Assembly (NCBI RefSeq): GCF_042676185.1
Contig: NZ_JBHTJT010000005.1
Location: 62,001-126,000 of the forward strand
Length of the DNA: 64,000 nt
From: Tropicimonas aquimaris
GTDB taxonomy: Bacteria > Pseudomonadota > Alphaproteobacteria > Rhodobacterales > Rhodobacteraceae
Reading direction: 5' to 3'
The position numbers and the translations under genes were made by a program. Positions 8,875 to 17,006 of this stretch are shown piece after piece (position 1 is the first letter of the stretch; each line of letters opens with the position of its first letter). The notes below the pieces were generated by a model. That model did no database searches, had not been told where the DNA came from, and saw only the letters and a program-made list of their open reading frames with translations.

Positions 8875-10064
8875 TTCGTGAAACTCCATTGGGTGACGGG
8901 CATCAGCGGCTTCCAGCCGCGCAGACTGCCCACGGGCGCGGCGCGGGAAACCGCCACCCGAACGAGAGTGCCGCCATGGGCCGCATGGAGTTGCGCAAGC
9001 AGCGCCTCGCTCTCCAGAGTCACGGCATTGGCGACGAGGCGACCATGCGGGCGAAGGGCGTCGAGCGATGCCTTTGCCACCTCCTCCGAGAGCCCGCCGC
9101 CGATGAAGACCGCGTCGGGCGCGGGCAGGCCTTCCAGCGCGTCGGGCGCAGTGCCATGCCGGAGGTCGAACCGCGGCGCGCCAAGGCGGGTCGCGTTGCC
9201 GGCGGCCACGGCGAGCCGCTCCGGGGACGCCTCGATGCCGATAGCCCGCATGTCGCGCTCGGCCCGCATCCACTCGATACCGACCGAGCCGCAGCCGGCC
9301 CCGATATCCCACAGCAACTGCCCGCGACGTGGCGCCAGCGCGGCGAGGGTCAGCACCCGCAGTTCCCGCTTGGTGAGTTGCCCGTCGTGCTCGAAGGCAC
9401 CGTCCGGCAGGCCGGTGCGGGGCAGTATCGCAGCCCCCGGATCTCCCGCGCAGGCCACCGCGAGAACGTGGAACTCGGGCGCCAGCGCGGTCCAATCGGC
9501 GGCGGTGCCGTCGATGCGGGCCTCGTCGGGGCCTGCGAGCGATGCCAGCACGGTCAGCCGGCTCGCGCCCATCCCCGCCTCGCGCAGCATTTCGGCCACG
9601 CGGGCCGGAGAGCCGCCATCCTGGGTCAGGATCAGCAGACGCGCCCCGGGGGCGAAGAAGGGCAGCGCCTGTTCCGCAGGGCGCCCGTGGATGGTGAGGG
9701 TCTCCACGTCGGCGAGGCTCCACTTCATCCGCGCGGCGGCGAGCTGGAAGGCGGAGAGCTGCGGGTAATAGGTGATCTCCTCGGGCGCGAAATGGCGCAT
9801 CATCAGCGCGCCGGCGGAGAACCAGAGCGGGTCGCCGGTCACCAGCACCGCGACCCGGCGGCCGCGCCATTTCGTCAGTTCCTCCGCAAGGTCCCGGAAC
9901 GGCGAAGGCCAGAGCACGCGCTCGGCCGCAATGTCGGGCAGTAGCCCCATCAGGCGTTCGCCGCTGACGACGAACTCGGCCGCTTGCAGCCGCGCCCGCG
10001 CCGCCGGCAGCAGCCCGTTCCAGCCGTCCTCACCCATGCCGATCACGTCGAGCCAGGCCGTCAT
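8871..10064 (-). CDS. cobL: Precorrin-6Y C5,15-methyltransferase (decarboxylating)
   Basis: Methylates C5 and C15 and decarboxylates the acetate side chain. The 397-residue protein joins an N-terminal tetrapyrrole methylase domain (CbiE-like; starts MTAWLDVIGMGEDGWNGL, with TGDPLWFSAG) to a C-terminal class I methyltransferase domain (CbiT-like; LLWDIGAGCGSVGIEWMRAE). This is the standard aerobic-type CobL architecture. It overlaps the upstream cobH fusion and the downstream cobI by 4 nt each. Confidence 0.94.
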   Translation of the reverse strand: MTAWLDVIGMGEDGWNGLLPAARARLQAAEFVVSGERLMGLLPDIAAERVLWPSPFRDLAEELTKWRGRRVAVLVTGDPLWFSAGALMMRHFAPEEITYYPQLSAFQLAAARMKWSLADVETLTIHGRPAEQALPFFAPGARLLILTQDGGSPARVAEMLREAGMGASRLTVLASLAGPDEARIDGTAADWTALAPEFHVLAVACAGDPGAAILPRTGLPDGAFEHDGQLTKRELRVLTLAALAPRRGQLLWDIGAGCGSVGIEWMRAERDMRAIGIEASPERLAVAAGNATRLGAPRFDLRHGTAPDALEGLPAPDAVFIGGGLSEEVAKASLDALRPHGRLVANAVTLESEALLAQLHAAHGGTLVRVAVSRAAPVGSLRGWKPLMPVTQWSFTK

Positions 10065-11605
10065 GTGCCGTCGCCTCCCAGTCCGAGGGTCAGCGCATTG
10101 ACCGCTGCCGCCGCCATGGCCGAGCCGCCGCGCCGCCCGAGCAGCGTAACGAAGGGGACGCCATGCGGGCGCTCGGCCAGCGCCTGCTTGCTCTCGGCGG
10201 CGCCGACGAAGCCCACCGGGAAGCCGAGGATCAGCGCCGGGCGCGGCCAGCCCCGCTCGATCCCTTCCAGCAGGTGAAAGAGCGCGGTCGGGGCGTTGCC
10301 GATGGCGACGATGCTGCCCTCCAGGCGCGCGCGCCAGAGCTCGGTTGCCGCGGCGGAGCGGGTCGTGCCGAGCCGTTTCGCCAGATCCGGTACGGAGGGG
10401 TCATTCAGCGTGACCACCGGCGAGACGCCCGCCGGCAGTGCACGGGCGATGATGCCGCGGGCGACCATCTCGCTGTCGCAGAAGATCGGGAGTGTCTGGT
10501 CTGAGGCCGTTCCCGCAACGCGCCCCACCGCCGCACGCCCGGCCTCCACCGCGCCCGACGAGAGCCTGATATCGGCGGCGACATCGACCATCCCGCAAGC
10601 ATGGATCAGCCGGATCGCCAGCGGCCGCGCGGCCTCAGACAGCGCTGAGAGATCGGCCTCGGCCTCGATCGTGGCGAAGCTCTGCCGGTAGATCGCCGCG
10701 GGGTCGCGCTCGTACTCGTAGACGTGCGGTGTGGGGCAAGATCGGAACCCCTCGGGATCTGCCATCCCGAGGATCATCGCCTCCTCGGTGTGAACCGCCA
10801 CGGGCATCTCGCCGGCCGCCGCGAGATGCCGGGCGAGATCGCCCTGCGCATCGAGGCGCGCGAGCCTGTCGGTCACCGCAGTCACCTGCCGCGCATCCTT
10901 GGGCATGTCGCCGGGGGCCGGCTCCAGAAGCGACGGGTAGATCTCGGCAAAGACATGAGCCGTCCCGTCTCCCAGCGTCTCGAACGGCCAGATCGCGGCG
11001 CCGCAGCGGTGCCGGATTCGCTCCAGCGCGGCAATGCCGGTCAGCGCCTGTCCTCCGACCGATCCGACGCCGGTCAGCTTCCAGACTTCCTGGGCGGATC
11101 GCACGCGCGTTTCGGCGTGGCGCGCGTTGGGGGGCAGGCTTTCGCCCCAACCGTCTTTCCGCTTGGTTCTGGCGAGTCCGGCAATGTCACGTTTCAACCC
11201 GTTGCCCCAGAACGGCCCCTCGCCGGGAAAGGACGCGTTCAGGATCGCGGCGACGTCGAACCGGTTGTTGGAATTGCGCGGCCCCTCTTCGATCAATGCG
11301 GCGATCCGGCGCCACAGGGGCGCCCAGCCAGGCTCGCCGGTGATCGCCTGCGCGGTGCCGGCCGGATAGCCGAAAGGAAAGTCGAAGCCGCACAGGATGC
11401 GGTGCCCGATCGCCGAGGCCCGCGCGAGCAGCGCCTCGATGCGGTCCACCGCCTCGGCGCGGGTCCCGGGATTCTCCAGCACCTCGCTGTCGCCGGGCGT
11501 CCTGAAGGAGATCCAGATACTGTCCGGTCCGGTCTTCGGCGTGCCGCTGGCGGACCAGTCCACGGCCACGTAGCCATCGAACAGCCTCCCCTCGCCTCGC
11601 GTCAT
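10061..11605 (-). CDS. cobH: N-terminal RNase H-fold-like domain fused to precorrin-8X methylmutase
   Basis: 514 residues, about 300 longer than a normal CobH. The last roughly 221 residues (from HVYEYERDPAAIYRQSF) are a full precorrin-8X methylmutase, including the IHACGMVDVA segment with the catalytic His and the Gly-rich GFPVGFVGAAESK. The first roughly 290 residues are a different domain with VAVDWSASGTPKTGPDS near the start and CGFDFPFGYP near residue 70. That spacing of acidic positions resembles DUF429/COG2410-type RNase H-fold proteins; this comparison is from memory. The join is in frame with no internal stop. The gene sits between cbiX and cobL with 4-nt overlaps on both sides. CobH part certain; N-terminal role unknown. 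Confidence 0.9.
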   Translation of the reverse strand: MTRGEGRLFDGYVAVDWSASGTPKTGPDSIWISFRTPGDSEVLENPGTRAEAVDRIEALLARASAIGHRILCGFDFPFGYPAGTAQAITGEPGWAPLWRRIAALIEEGPRNSNNRFDVAAILNASFPGEGPFWGNGLKRDIAGLARTKRKDGWGESLPPNARHAETRVRSAQEVWKLTGVGSVGGQALTGIAALERIRHRCGAAIWPFETLGDGTAHVFAEIYPSLLEPAPGDMPKDARQVTAVTDRLARLDAQGDLARHLAAAGEMPVAVHTEEAMILGMADPEGFRSCPTPHVYEYERDPAAIYRQSFATIEAEADLSALSEAARPLAIRLIHACGMVDVAADIRLSSGAVEAGRAAVGRVAGTASDQTLPIFCDSEMVARGIIARALPAGVSPVVTLNDPSVPDLAKRLGTTRSAAATELWRARLEGSIVAIGNAPTALFHLLEGIERGWPRPALILGFPVGFVGAAESKQALAERPHGVPFVTLLGRRGGSAMAAAAVNALTLGLGGDGT

Positions 11606-12729
11606 TTGCGCTTCAGATGCTTGCGGACGCTCTCCGGGCCCATCGGATGATCGGCGTGGGGATAGGGCGGATGGTGGTGGTCGTGATCGTGGGAATGCCC
11701 GTGATCATGCCCGTGATGGTGATCGTGGCCGTGGTGGTGATGGTCATGGTGGTGATGATGATGATCATGCCCCGCCTCGAGCCGGCAGGCGCCGGTGCAG
11801 AACGTGTCGCAGAACGTGCAATCCTCCACGTTGGAGCCGGGGGCGGAGGCGCCCTGGCCCTCGACGTGGTGATGATGGCTCTCCTGCGGCATCCCGACTT
11901 CGGCCTCGAAGCCGAGCACCTGCGTGCGGTACTTGCACAGGGAGCAGTTCATCGCCGTCTCACCGCCGAGGATCTCGGTCACGCGTTCGGCAAAGGTTTC
12001 AAGCACCTGCGGGTGGTCGTTAAGGTAGCCGGCCTTGACCCACTGGGCTCCCGGATGGGCGCTGGCAACCATGTCGGTGAAGCCGTAGATGCGGTCGATC
12101 AGGATGCCGGTGAAGAGGAAATAGGGGAACACGACGTAGCGCTTGAACCCCAGCTTGGCGGCCTGTTCCAGCGCCGGTTCCACCAGCGGGAAGGTGACGC
12201 CGGAATAGCCGACCTCGCACCAGCCGAAGCCCATCCCCTCCCAGAGCATCCGGGCGATCTTGGAGACGTTGGAATTTGCGTCTGGGTCGGAGGCGCCGCG
12301 GCCGATCACCACGAGGCAGGTCTCGTGCGCCGGCACCGCGCCCTGCTCCGCATCTGCCCTGGCGATGGCCTCGCCGATGCGGTCCGCAGCGGCGGCGATC
12401 ATCCGTGCATCGACGCCGAGGTCGCGGCCGTAATCCACCTGGATGCCATGCTCGGCGGCATAGGCGTTGAGCACTGAGGGGATGTCGTTCTTGGCGTGCA
12501 TCGCGGCAAAGAGCATGCCCGGCACCGCCAGGATCCGCTCGCAGCCCGCCTCGCGCAGGTTATCGAGGCCGACCCGGATCACCGGGTTGGCGAATTCGAG
12601 ATAGCCGTAATCGACCATCCAATCCTGCGGCAGCAGCGCCGGCAGCCTCTGCGCCAGCACCGCGAACTCGTCCACCGCGGCCTGGGAGCGTGAACCGTGC
12701 CCGCAGAGCATCACACCGATCTTGCTCAT
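11602..12729 (-). CDS. cbiX: Sirohydrochlorin cobaltochelatase CbiX with Fe-S-like and His-rich tail
   Basis: Inserts cobalt into sirohydrochlorin early in B12 synthesis. The 375-residue protein has the chelatase motif CGHGSR at 8-13, and GRGASDPDANSN and VVFPYFLFTG further in. The C-terminal region holds MNCSLCK (an MxCxxC motif), a Cys cluster CTFCDTFCTGAC, then a roughly 35-residue stretch made mostly of His with Asp/Gly. MxCxxC plus a His-rich tract is known from long CbiX proteins that bind an Fe-S cluster. A strong GGAGG lies 6-7 nt before the ATG at 12729. A 14-codon ORF ends in an ATGA overlap with this start. Confidence 0.93.
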   Translation of the reverse strand: MSKIGVMLCGHGSRSQAAVDEFAVLAQRLPALLPQDWMVDYGYLEFANPVIRVGLDNLREAGCERILAVPGMLFAAMHAKNDIPSVLNAYAAEHGIQVDYGRDLGVDARMIAAAADRIGEAIARADAEQGAVPAHETCLVVIGRGASDPDANSNVSKIARMLWEGMGFGWCEVGYSGVTFPLVEPALEQAAKLGFKRYVVFPYFLFTGILIDRIYGFTDMVASAHPGAQWVKAGYLNDHPQVLETFAERVTEILGGETAMNCSLCKYRTQVLGFEAEVGMPQESHHHHVEGQGASAPGSNVEDCTFCDTFCTGACRLEAGHDHHHHHHDHHHHGHDHHHGHDHGHSHDHDHHHPPYPHADHPMGPESVRKHLKRK

Positions 12730-12770
12730 CGCGCGGCCTCCTCGGTCGGGGAATTCTGGACAGCAGTCAT
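12726..12770 (-). CDS. Possible 14-residue leader peptide upstream of cbiX
   Basis: ATG at 12770, preceded by GGGAG with 7-nt spacing, opens MTAVQNSPTEEAAR and stops at a TGA that overlaps the cbiX ATG. The good ribosome-binding site and ATGA overlap suggest translation coupled to cbiX. The peptide shows no run of a regulatory amino acid. It could also be the remnant of a longer lost gene. Not recognised as any family. Confidence 0.35.
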   Translation of the reverse strand: MTAVQNSPTEEAAR

Positions 12771-13067
12771 GGCGTGGCTCCCTCGCTTCGCTGGTCTGCG
12801 GCAATACGGGGCCGGCTCGGGCGCAGCAAGCGTCCGGTTCGACGATGATACGCCGCGCCCCCGGAATGGGTCGGCGCCGCATCTCTCCCGTTCAGCCCGC
12901 AGGCATCGTCTCGGGGTGGCGTAACAGGGCCACCGCCGCGCGGCAAGGTCCGACCCGTCATTGCCCGACCGCGACAATTGCCCGCGACGCACCGCCCGGC
13001 CCCGCCTTTTCCGGACCGGTCGTTTTGCGCGATTGACTTCTCTCACCGCGCGGGGAATGAAAGGTCA
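12771..13067. other. Gene-free region between cbiX and the cobalt-uptake riboswitch
   Basis: Divergent promoter region for cbiX (minus) and the cobalt transporter operon (plus). Short ORFs in several frames are Arg/Pro-rich and have no recognisable family. No second riboswitch was found on the minus strand here, so cbiX is not visibly under riboswitch control. Confidence 0.55.
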
Positions 13068-13258
13068 TCTTCGGTTCCGTCGGCGGTTCAGCGCCGAGGG
13101 ATTCAAAAGGGAACACGGTGCGGCGTACCCATCAGGGACCAAAACCGTGGCTGCCCCCGCAACTGTAAGCGGCGAGCGAGGCCGAATGCGCCACTGGGGA
13201 TACCCCCGGGAAGGCCGGCTAAGCCCAGACCCGCGAGCCAGGAGACCTGCCGAGGCCA
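13068..13258 (+). promoter_or_regulatory. Adenosylcobalamin riboswitch upstream of cobalt ECF transporter
   Basis: Plus-strand cobalamin riboswitch core: CGGTTCCG start, AAAAGGGAACACGGTG, CCCCCGCAACTGTAAGCGG, GCCACTGG, CCGGGAAGGCCGG, and the B12 box AGCCAGGAGACCTGCC at 13236-13251. The expression platform follows, with a CATGGG/CCCATG hairpin at about 13259-13275. The first gene starts at 13403, so this element should lower cobalt uptake when B12 is plentiful. Edges approximate. Confidence 0.95.
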
Positions 13259-13402
13259 CATGGGCGTGCCCCATGGACTTCACCGGACGCCGGGGTGAGC
13301 GTCTGGTTCGAAGCGGGCCGGAGCAATCCCCCAAATCGAGCCGTACCCCGTCCGTCCTTTCAGGATCGTCGCCTGTGCGTGGCCTTTTGAGAGAGACGAC
13401 AG

Positions 13403-14194
13403 ATGTTGAACCGAAGCTTCCTGCTGGCCGCTTTCGCCAGTCTCGGGCTTTCAGGGCCAAGCCTGGCCCATTTCCAACTGATCTATTCCCCGCAGACCCT
13501 GATCGAGGCGCCCGGCGACGTGCCGGTCAAGCTGATCTTCTGGCATCCGTTCGAGAACGGGCACGTCATGGACATGCCGGAACCGCTGGAATTCTACATG
13601 GTCAACCGCGGCGAACGCGTGGACCTCAGGGACCGGCTGTCGCCCGCGACCTTCACCGGCAGCGCCAATGCGGCGGCAGCCTGGGATGCCTCGATCCCGG
13701 TAAAACGATCGGGTGACTACGTCGTGGTGCTGGTGCCCGCGCCCTATTACGAACAGAGCGAGGACATCTACATCCAGCAGATCGCCAAGAGCTATCTGAA
13801 CCGGGCGCAGATCCCCTCGGACTGGGCAGAGCCGCAGGGCCTGCCGACCGAGATCCTGCCGCTCAACCGCCCCACCAACGTGCTCGCCGGATCGAACTTC
13901 ACCGGGCGGGTGATGTCGGAGGGGGCGCCGGTGCCAGGGGCGGAGATCGAGATCGAGTACATTGCGGCCGAGCCGGACATGGCCACCGGCCAGCCCGGAT
14001 CGCCAACCGCCGCCCCGCCGCCAGGTGGCGCGCTCGTCGCGATCGCGGACGACGCGGGATATTTCTCCTTCGGCATCCCGCGCGCCGGGTTCTGGGGCTT
14101 TGCCGCGCTCGGCACCGGCCCGGAGACGGAACACGAGGGCAAGCCCTTGAGCCAGGATGCCGTGATCTGGATCCGCGCCTGGGAAATGGAGTGA
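13403..14194 (+). CDS. DUF4198-type exported protein of a cobalt/nickel uptake operon
   Basis: 263 residues with an N-terminal signal peptide (MLNRSFLLAAFASLGLSG, ending near SLAH). The body resembles DUF4198 proteins (NikK-like) seen in front of nickel/cobalt ECF transporters: a His right after the signal, FWHPFENGHVMDMPEP, and a C-terminal Ig/carboxypeptidase-regulatory-like part with GYFSFGIPRAGFWGFAAL. It is likely periplasmic and may bind or deliver metal. It is the first gene after the cobalamin riboswitch and lies 4 nt before cbiM. Confidence 0.8.
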   Translation: MLNRSFLLAAFASLGLSGPSLAHFQLIYSPQTLIEAPGDVPVKLIFWHPFENGHVMDMPEPLEFYMVNRGERVDLRDRLSPATFTGSANAAAAWDASIPVKRSGDYVVVLVPAPYYEQSEDIYIQQIAKSYLNRAQIPSDWAEPQGLPTEILPLNRPTNVLAGSNFTGRVMSEGAPVPGAEIEIEYIAAEPDMATGQPGSPTAAPPPGGALVAIADDAGYFSFGIPRAGFWGFAALGTGPETEHEGKPLSQDAVIWIRAWEME

Positions 14195-14198
14195 CGCC

Positions 14199-14816
14199 AT
14201 GCACATCGTAGACGGAGCGCTTTCCAACCCGGTCGTGATCGGCGGCGCTGTGCTTGCCGTGGGCGGCATCGCGCGGGGGCTTCGCAGCCTGCCGATGGAG
14301 AAGATCCCGGTGGCCGGCGTGCTCTCGGCCATGTTCTTCGTGGCTTCGCTGGTCCATGTGCCGGTCGGGCCGACCTCGGTGCACCTGATCATGAACGGGC
14401 TCGCGGGGCTCGTGCTCGGCTGGGCGGCCTTCCCGGCCCTGTTCGTGGGCCTTCTGTTGCAGGCCGTGTTCTTCGGCTTCGGCGGGGTCACGGCGCTCGG
14501 AGTGAACACGCTGGTCATTGCCGGCCCGGCGGTTCTGGTCTGGGCACTGGTCGGTGGCCAGGTGCGCCGAGGCTCCGCGCGCGACGCCGCGATCTGGGCC
14601 GGGATCGGAGGGGCGCTTGCCATCGCCCTGACCGCAATCGCCGTGGCCGGGATGCTCGCGCTCTCGGGCGAAGGGTTCGTGCTGGCGGCCAAGGCGGTGA
14701 TCGCCGTGCACCTGCCGGTGATGGTGGTCGAGGGGTTGCTGGCGGCAGCGGCGGTTCACCTCGTCAAGAAGGTGAAGCCGGAGCTCTTCGCGCCGATTGG
14801 CGGAGCGCTGGCATGA
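14199..14816 (+). CDS. cbiM: Cobalt ECF transporter substrate-binding membrane subunit CbiM
   Basis: 205 residues, about six hydrophobic segments. The N-terminus is MHIVDGALSNPV; the invariant His at position 2 that coordinates the metal in CbiM/NikM is present, and the conserved VPVGPTSVHLIMNGL segment follows. Context (B12 riboswitch, cob genes) argues for cobalt rather than nickel. The stop overlaps the next gene's ATG by 4 nt. Confidence 0.92.
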   Translation: MHIVDGALSNPVVIGGAVLAVGGIARGLRSLPMEKIPVAGVLSAMFFVASLVHVPVGPTSVHLIMNGLAGLVLGWAAFPALFVGLLLQAVFFGFGGVTALGVNTLVIAGPAVLVWALVGGQVRRGSARDAAIWAGIGGALAIALTAIAVAGMLALSGEGFVLAAKAVIAVHLPVMVVEGLLAAAAVHLVKKVKPELFAPIGGALA

Positions 14817-15424
14817 AAGGCGCCCTCGGGCTCTGCCTGACCGTGGCCGCAATGCTCGCGTTCGGCTCCGGCCCTGCGTTCGCGCACAAAATCATCGCCT
14901 CGGTCTTTGCCAGTGGCAGTTCGGTCGAGGGCGAGGTCGGGATGTCAGACGGCACCATGGCGGCCGACCAGACTGTCGAGGTATTTGGACCCGACGGTCA
15001 GAAGCTCGGCGAGGCCACGACGGACGCCGACGGGTTCTTCCTGTTCACGCCGACGCAGCCCGTCGCCCACGAGTTCCGCGTCGACCTCGGGATGGGGCAC
15101 GTGGCGTCCGCCCGGATGGGCGCCGAGGAGATCGGGGCGATCCTGGGTCGTCAGCCGAACGCCGCGAGCACAGCTCCGGCCGCCGGTGCGACCATCGCCT
15201 ACGCCCCTGCCCCGGCGTCCGGCGCCACCGGGCTGAGCCTTGAGGAGCGCGAGGCCATCGCCGAGATCGTTCGCACCGAGACCCGCTCGCTGCGCCAGGA
15301 AATCGCGGCCTACAAGGAAAAGAATGACCTGCAGACGATCCTCGGCGGGATCGGCTACATCCTCGGCCTGTTCGGCATCGGCTTCTACGTCGCCGCGCGG
15401 CAGCGCCTGCGGGACTCCGCGTGA
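14813..15424 (+). CDS. NikL-like auxiliary subunit of the cobalt ECF transporter
   Basis: 203 residues: signal peptide or first membrane segment (to about FAHKII), a periplasmic Ig-like domain (EGEVGMSDGT, VFGPDGQKLGEATTDADGFF), an Ala/Pro linker, a short coiled coil (LEEREAIAEIVRTETRSLRQEI), and a C-terminal membrane segment (ILGGIGYILGLFGIGFYVA). This fits NikL-type proteins that replace CbiN in some cobalt/nickel ECF systems; no separate cbiN was found. Overlaps cbiM and cbiQ by 4 nt each. Confidence 0.78.
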   Translation: MKGALGLCLTVAAMLAFGSGPAFAHKIIASVFASGSSVEGEVGMSDGTMAADQTVEVFGPDGQKLGEATTDADGFFLFTPTQPVAHEFRVDLGMGHVASARMGAEEIGAILGRQPNAASTAPAAGATIAYAPAPASGATGLSLEEREAIAEIVRTETRSLRQEIAAYKEKNDLQTILGGIGYILGLFGIGFYVAARQRLRDSA

Positions 15425-16215
15425 GCTCCGTCCTCAATACCCTGGAGAAGCCGCTGACCTCGACGGGCGGGCGGCGGCAGATCAGCTGGCTGGGTCGCAT
15501 CGATCCCCGGGTCCGGATCGTGGCGGCGCTGGCCTTCGCCGTCGTCACCGTGGCCTGCGGGCGGCTCCCCGTGCTGCTGGCAGCCCTCGGGATAGCCGTG
15601 GCGCTGCTGGCGGCCTCGCGCCTGCCTGCCGGGCGCACATTGCGTCGGATGGCGACGATGGACGGGTTCATCCTGATCCTGCTCGTCATGTTGCCCTTCA
15701 CCGTGCCGGGCGAGCCGATGTTCACGATCTGGGGCCTGCCGGCCTCCCGCGAGGGCCTGTTGCAGGCGGTGGAGATCCTGCTGACCGCAAACGCGGTGAT
15801 CCTGGCGCTGATGGCGCTGGTCGGCACGATGGAGCCGGTCACGATGGGCCATGCGCTGCACGCGCTCCGCGTACCTACGGCGCTGGTGCACCTGCTGATG
15901 TTCACTGTCCGCTACATCGACGTGCTGCGCGAGGAATACCTGCGCCTGCGCCAGGCCATGAAGGCTCGCGGCTTCCGGCCCTCGACCGACTGGCACTGCT
16001 ATCGCAGCTTCGGTTACCTGCTCGGCATGCTGCTGGTGCGTTCCATGGAACGCTCCGAGCGCATTCTGGACGCCATGAAATGCCGCGGCTTCACCGGCCG
16101 CATCCCCCTGCTCGACCGTTTCGCCTTCGCTCGGAGGGATGCCGTCTTCACGGCCGGCTTCTCCCTGCTGCTGGCCGGCCTGATCGCGACCGAGATTGCC
16201 CATGCCGCTTCTTGA
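15421..16215 (+). CDS. cbiQ: Cobalt ECF transporter transmembrane subunit CbiQ
   Basis: 264 residues, several membrane segments, GTG start overlapping the preceding TGA (GTGA). Family hallmarks of the T component are the Ala-Arg-Gly boxes that couple to the ATPase: MKARGFRP and MKCRGFTGRIP. The N-terminal IDPRVRIVAALAFAVV segment is typical of CbiQ. It overlaps cbiO by 14 nt. Confidence 0.93.
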   Translation: MSSVLNTLEKPLTSTGGRRQISWLGRIDPRVRIVAALAFAVVTVACGRLPVLLAALGIAVALLAASRLPAGRTLRRMATMDGFILILLVMLPFTVPGEPMFTIWGLPASREGLLQAVEILLTANAVILALMALVGTMEPVTMGHALHALRVPTALVHLLMFTVRYIDVLREEYLRLRQAMKARGFRPSTDWHCYRSFGYLLGMLLVRSMERSERILDAMKCRGFTGRIPLLDRFAFARRDAVFTAGFSLLLAGLIATEIAHAAS

Positions 16216-16882
16216 GCTGCAGAGCATCGAGTTCGCCTTTCCGGGCCAGCCGCCGATCCTGCGCGGGGCCGACCTTGTCCTGGAGCCGGGCGAGCGGCTG
16301 TGCCTGACCGGGCACAACGGCGCCGGCAAGTCGACGCTCCTGCGCATCATGGTGGGCCTGCTCCGGCCGACGGCCGGGCGGGTCCTGGCCTTTGGCTCGG
16401 AGCGCGCGGCCGAGGCGGATTTCCACGAGGTGCGGCGGCGGGCCGGGCTGGTGTTCCAGGACCCCGACGACCAGCTATTCTGCCCGACTGTCGCCGAGGA
16501 CGTGGCCTTTGGCCCACTGAATCTCGGCGCCAGCCGCGAGGAGGCTATGGCGATCGTGGAACGGGTGCTGGGCGGGCTCGAGCTGATGCACCTGCGCGAC
16601 CGGATCACCCACAAGCTGTCGGGCGGCGAGAAGCGGCTGGTGACGCTGGCCACGGTGCTGGCGATGGAGCCGGACGTGCTGCTGCTCGACGAGCCGACCA
16701 ACGCGCTGGACGAGCACAATGAGGCGCGGCTGACCGAGCTGCTGCTGTCTCTGCCGCAGGCGATGGTGATCGTTAGCCACGACCCGCATTTCCGCCGCCG
16801 GCTGGGCACCCGCAGCCTCCGCTTGCAGGACGGCAGGCTTGCCCCGCCCGAGCCGGGCTGCCGCCACGCCGTCGCGCCCTGA
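16202..16882 (+). CDS. cbiO: Cobalt ECF transporter ATPase CbiO
   Basis: 226-residue ABC ATPase: Walker A GHNGAGKST, Q-loop region VFQDPDDQLFCPTVAEDVAFGP, signature LSGGEKRLV, Walker B LLLDEPTNALD, and SHD switch. The ATG at 16202 is preferred over TTG at 16196. It is short for CbiO because it has no C-terminal extension. Last gene of the operon; repeat copy B follows directly. Confidence 0.94.
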   Translation: MPLLELQSIEFAFPGQPPILRGADLVLEPGERLCLTGHNGAGKSTLLRIMVGLLRPTAGRVLAFGSERAAEADFHEVRRRAGLVFQDPDDQLFCPTVAEDVAFGPLNLGASREEAMAIVERVLGGLELMHLRDRITHKLSGGEKRLVTLATVLAMEPDVLLLDEPTNALDEHNEARLTELLLSLPQAMVIVSHDPHFRRRLGTRSLRLQDGRLAPPEPGCRHAVAP

Positions 16883-16906
16883 ACCGCCCGCCCTGCCGCC
16901 CGCCTG

Positions 16907-16985
16907 CGCCCCATCAGAGATGGGTTGCAGGCCGTTGGGCCGGGCCGCGCGCTTGCACGCGCGGGTATTTCAGCCAAGAAGAATT
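16907..16985. repeat. Dispersed intergenic repeat, copy B
   Basis: GCGCCCCATCAGAGATGGG, then CCGTTGGGCCGGGCCGCGCGC, a CCGCGCG/CGCGCGG hairpin and GGGTATTTCAGCCAAGAAGA. This aligns by eye with 5487-5604, including the ATGGGG and GTTGGGCCGGGCCGCGCGC blocks. It lies between the converging cbiO and rhomboid-like genes. The hairpin followed by TATTT could act as a terminator. Confidence 0.7.
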
Positions 16986-17006
16986 GTCGGTGTCCCGAGG
17001 CGATCG

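Noticed and set aside
11690..11770. CAT/CAC-rich repeats resembling a microsatellite or CRISPR-like array
   Set aside because: They encode the His-rich tail of CbiX; no spacer/repeat regularity. No CRISPR array was seen in the window.
12771..13046. Minus-strand ORF of up to 106 codons ending at 12726
   Set aside because: The long version is Arg-rich and lacks a ribosome-binding site; only the last 14 codons have a good start.
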